This document shows, piece by piece, positions 63,748 to 64,000 of a stretch of DNA of 64,000 nucleotides (positions are counted from its first letter, which is position 1; the number at the start of each line of letters is the position of its first letter). Under the pieces are notes generated by a model. That model worked only from the letters and a program-made list of their open reading frames with translations, did not search any database and was not told where the DNA came from. The translations under genes were made by a program, and so were the position numbers. The stretch lies in assembly GCA_018692315.1 (NCBI GenBank), contig JABHKC010000088.1, positions 44,820 through 108,819 of the forward strand. The letters are read 5' to 3'. The DNA is from Bacteroidota bacterium. Its GTDB lineage: Bacteria; Bacteroidota; Bacteroidia; Bacteroidales; JABHKC01.

Positions 63748-64000
63748 CTAATTCGCCGGATAAAGCAAAGTATCAGCCGCCAGCATTTTTATTTGGTAGC
63801 CTTCGCCCGGGTTCATATTTCCAATATTGTCGATGCCATACATTGGCCAATAGATTAACCCATTACCATTTTTTACCATTACAATATTCTGTGAAATATC
63901 ATTGAGCATAGTGCTTATTACACCGCTATTTTGGCGTAGGTAGCCAATTATGTTCCAGTCTTGCAATAGTGCTAATGGCGACCACTCCGGGACAATCGCA
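63748..64000 (-). CDS. C-terminal part of a secreted protein with a WNIIGYLRQ/GEGYQIKM module (partial)
   Basis: The minus-strand frame is open to the window edge and ends at TAG (63748-63750), so only the last 83 residues are seen. They contain WNIIGYLRQNSG, VMVKNGNGLIYWPMYG and NMNPGEGYQIKMLAADTLLYPAN, a module I recall from large surface proteins of Bacteroidota. The protein ends right after this module with no sorting domain visible. The start lies outside the window. Confidence 0.6.
   Translation of the reverse strand, partial: AIVPEWSPLALLQDWNIIGYLRQNSGVISTMLNDISQNIVMVKNGNGLIYWPMYGIDNIGNMNPGEGYQIKMLAADTLLYPAN

Overview
The window is about 64 kb of AT-rich DNA from a bacterium of the phylum Bacteroidota, probably a free-living, possibly marine member of the class Bacteroidia. 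The evidence is a SusC/SusD pair, several proteins with type IX secretion (T9SS) C-terminal sorting domains, many lipoproteins, promoters of the Bacteroidota type (TAnnTTTG at -7) and mostly no Shine-Dalgarno sequences. No rRNA, tRNA, CRISPR array, prophage or transposase gene was found.

Region 1 (1-23300, all minus strand) is a beta-1,3-glucan (laminarin-type) utilization locus. In transcription order it holds a T9SS-secreted GH16, a membrane-spanning regulator with beta-propeller sensor repeats and a LuxR-type DNA-binding tail, a PKD-domain surface glycan-binding lipoprotein, a lipoprotein GH16, SusC, SusD, a GH3 lipoprotein, a very large cytosolic phosphorylase-like enzyme (GH149/GH161/GH94-like), a cytosolic GH17, a GH30 lipoprotein, a GPH-family sugar symporter and a GH17 lipoprotein cut by the window edge. 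The inferred route is: glucan is cut outside, imported by SusCD, trimmed and debranched in the periplasm, carried inward by the symporter, then hydrolysed by GH17 or phosphorolysed to glucose-1-phosphate. Intergenic hairpins, an intrinsic terminator next to the GH16 start and a shared TGATGTA motif suggest how expression is tuned.

Region 2 (23365-30907, minus strand) is a four-gene operon: PrkA-type AAA kinase, DUF444/YeaH von Willebrand protein, SpoVR/YcgB protein, and a second, divergent PrkA. It resembles the enterobacterial yeaGH/ycgB stress module but has two kinases. It is the best candidate here for an under-described system.

Region 3 (31250-45310) is mostly core: two tandem paralogous envelope proteins, FtsK, a LolA-like carrier, a DUF5606 protein, a MacA-like adaptor with two FtsX/MacB-type permeases (no ATPase beside them), glutaminyl-tRNA synthetase, dihydroneopterin aldolase and an NhaD antiporter.

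Region 4 (45614-64000) starts with a hybrid sensor kinase gene interrupted by an in-frame TAG and lacking its phospho-acceptor histidine. Next come a FetB-like permease, a T9SS Asp-box protein, methylglyoxal synthase, a DUF3108 protein, purH, mreBCD, a TonB/ExbD/ExbB set, era, an ACP-phosphodiesterase-like gene, a Fur-family regulator and two T9SS-type proteins (one partial). Two copies of a ~167-bp element with terminal inverted repeats lie between convergent genes, and each supplies the stop codon of the neighbouring minus-strand gene.
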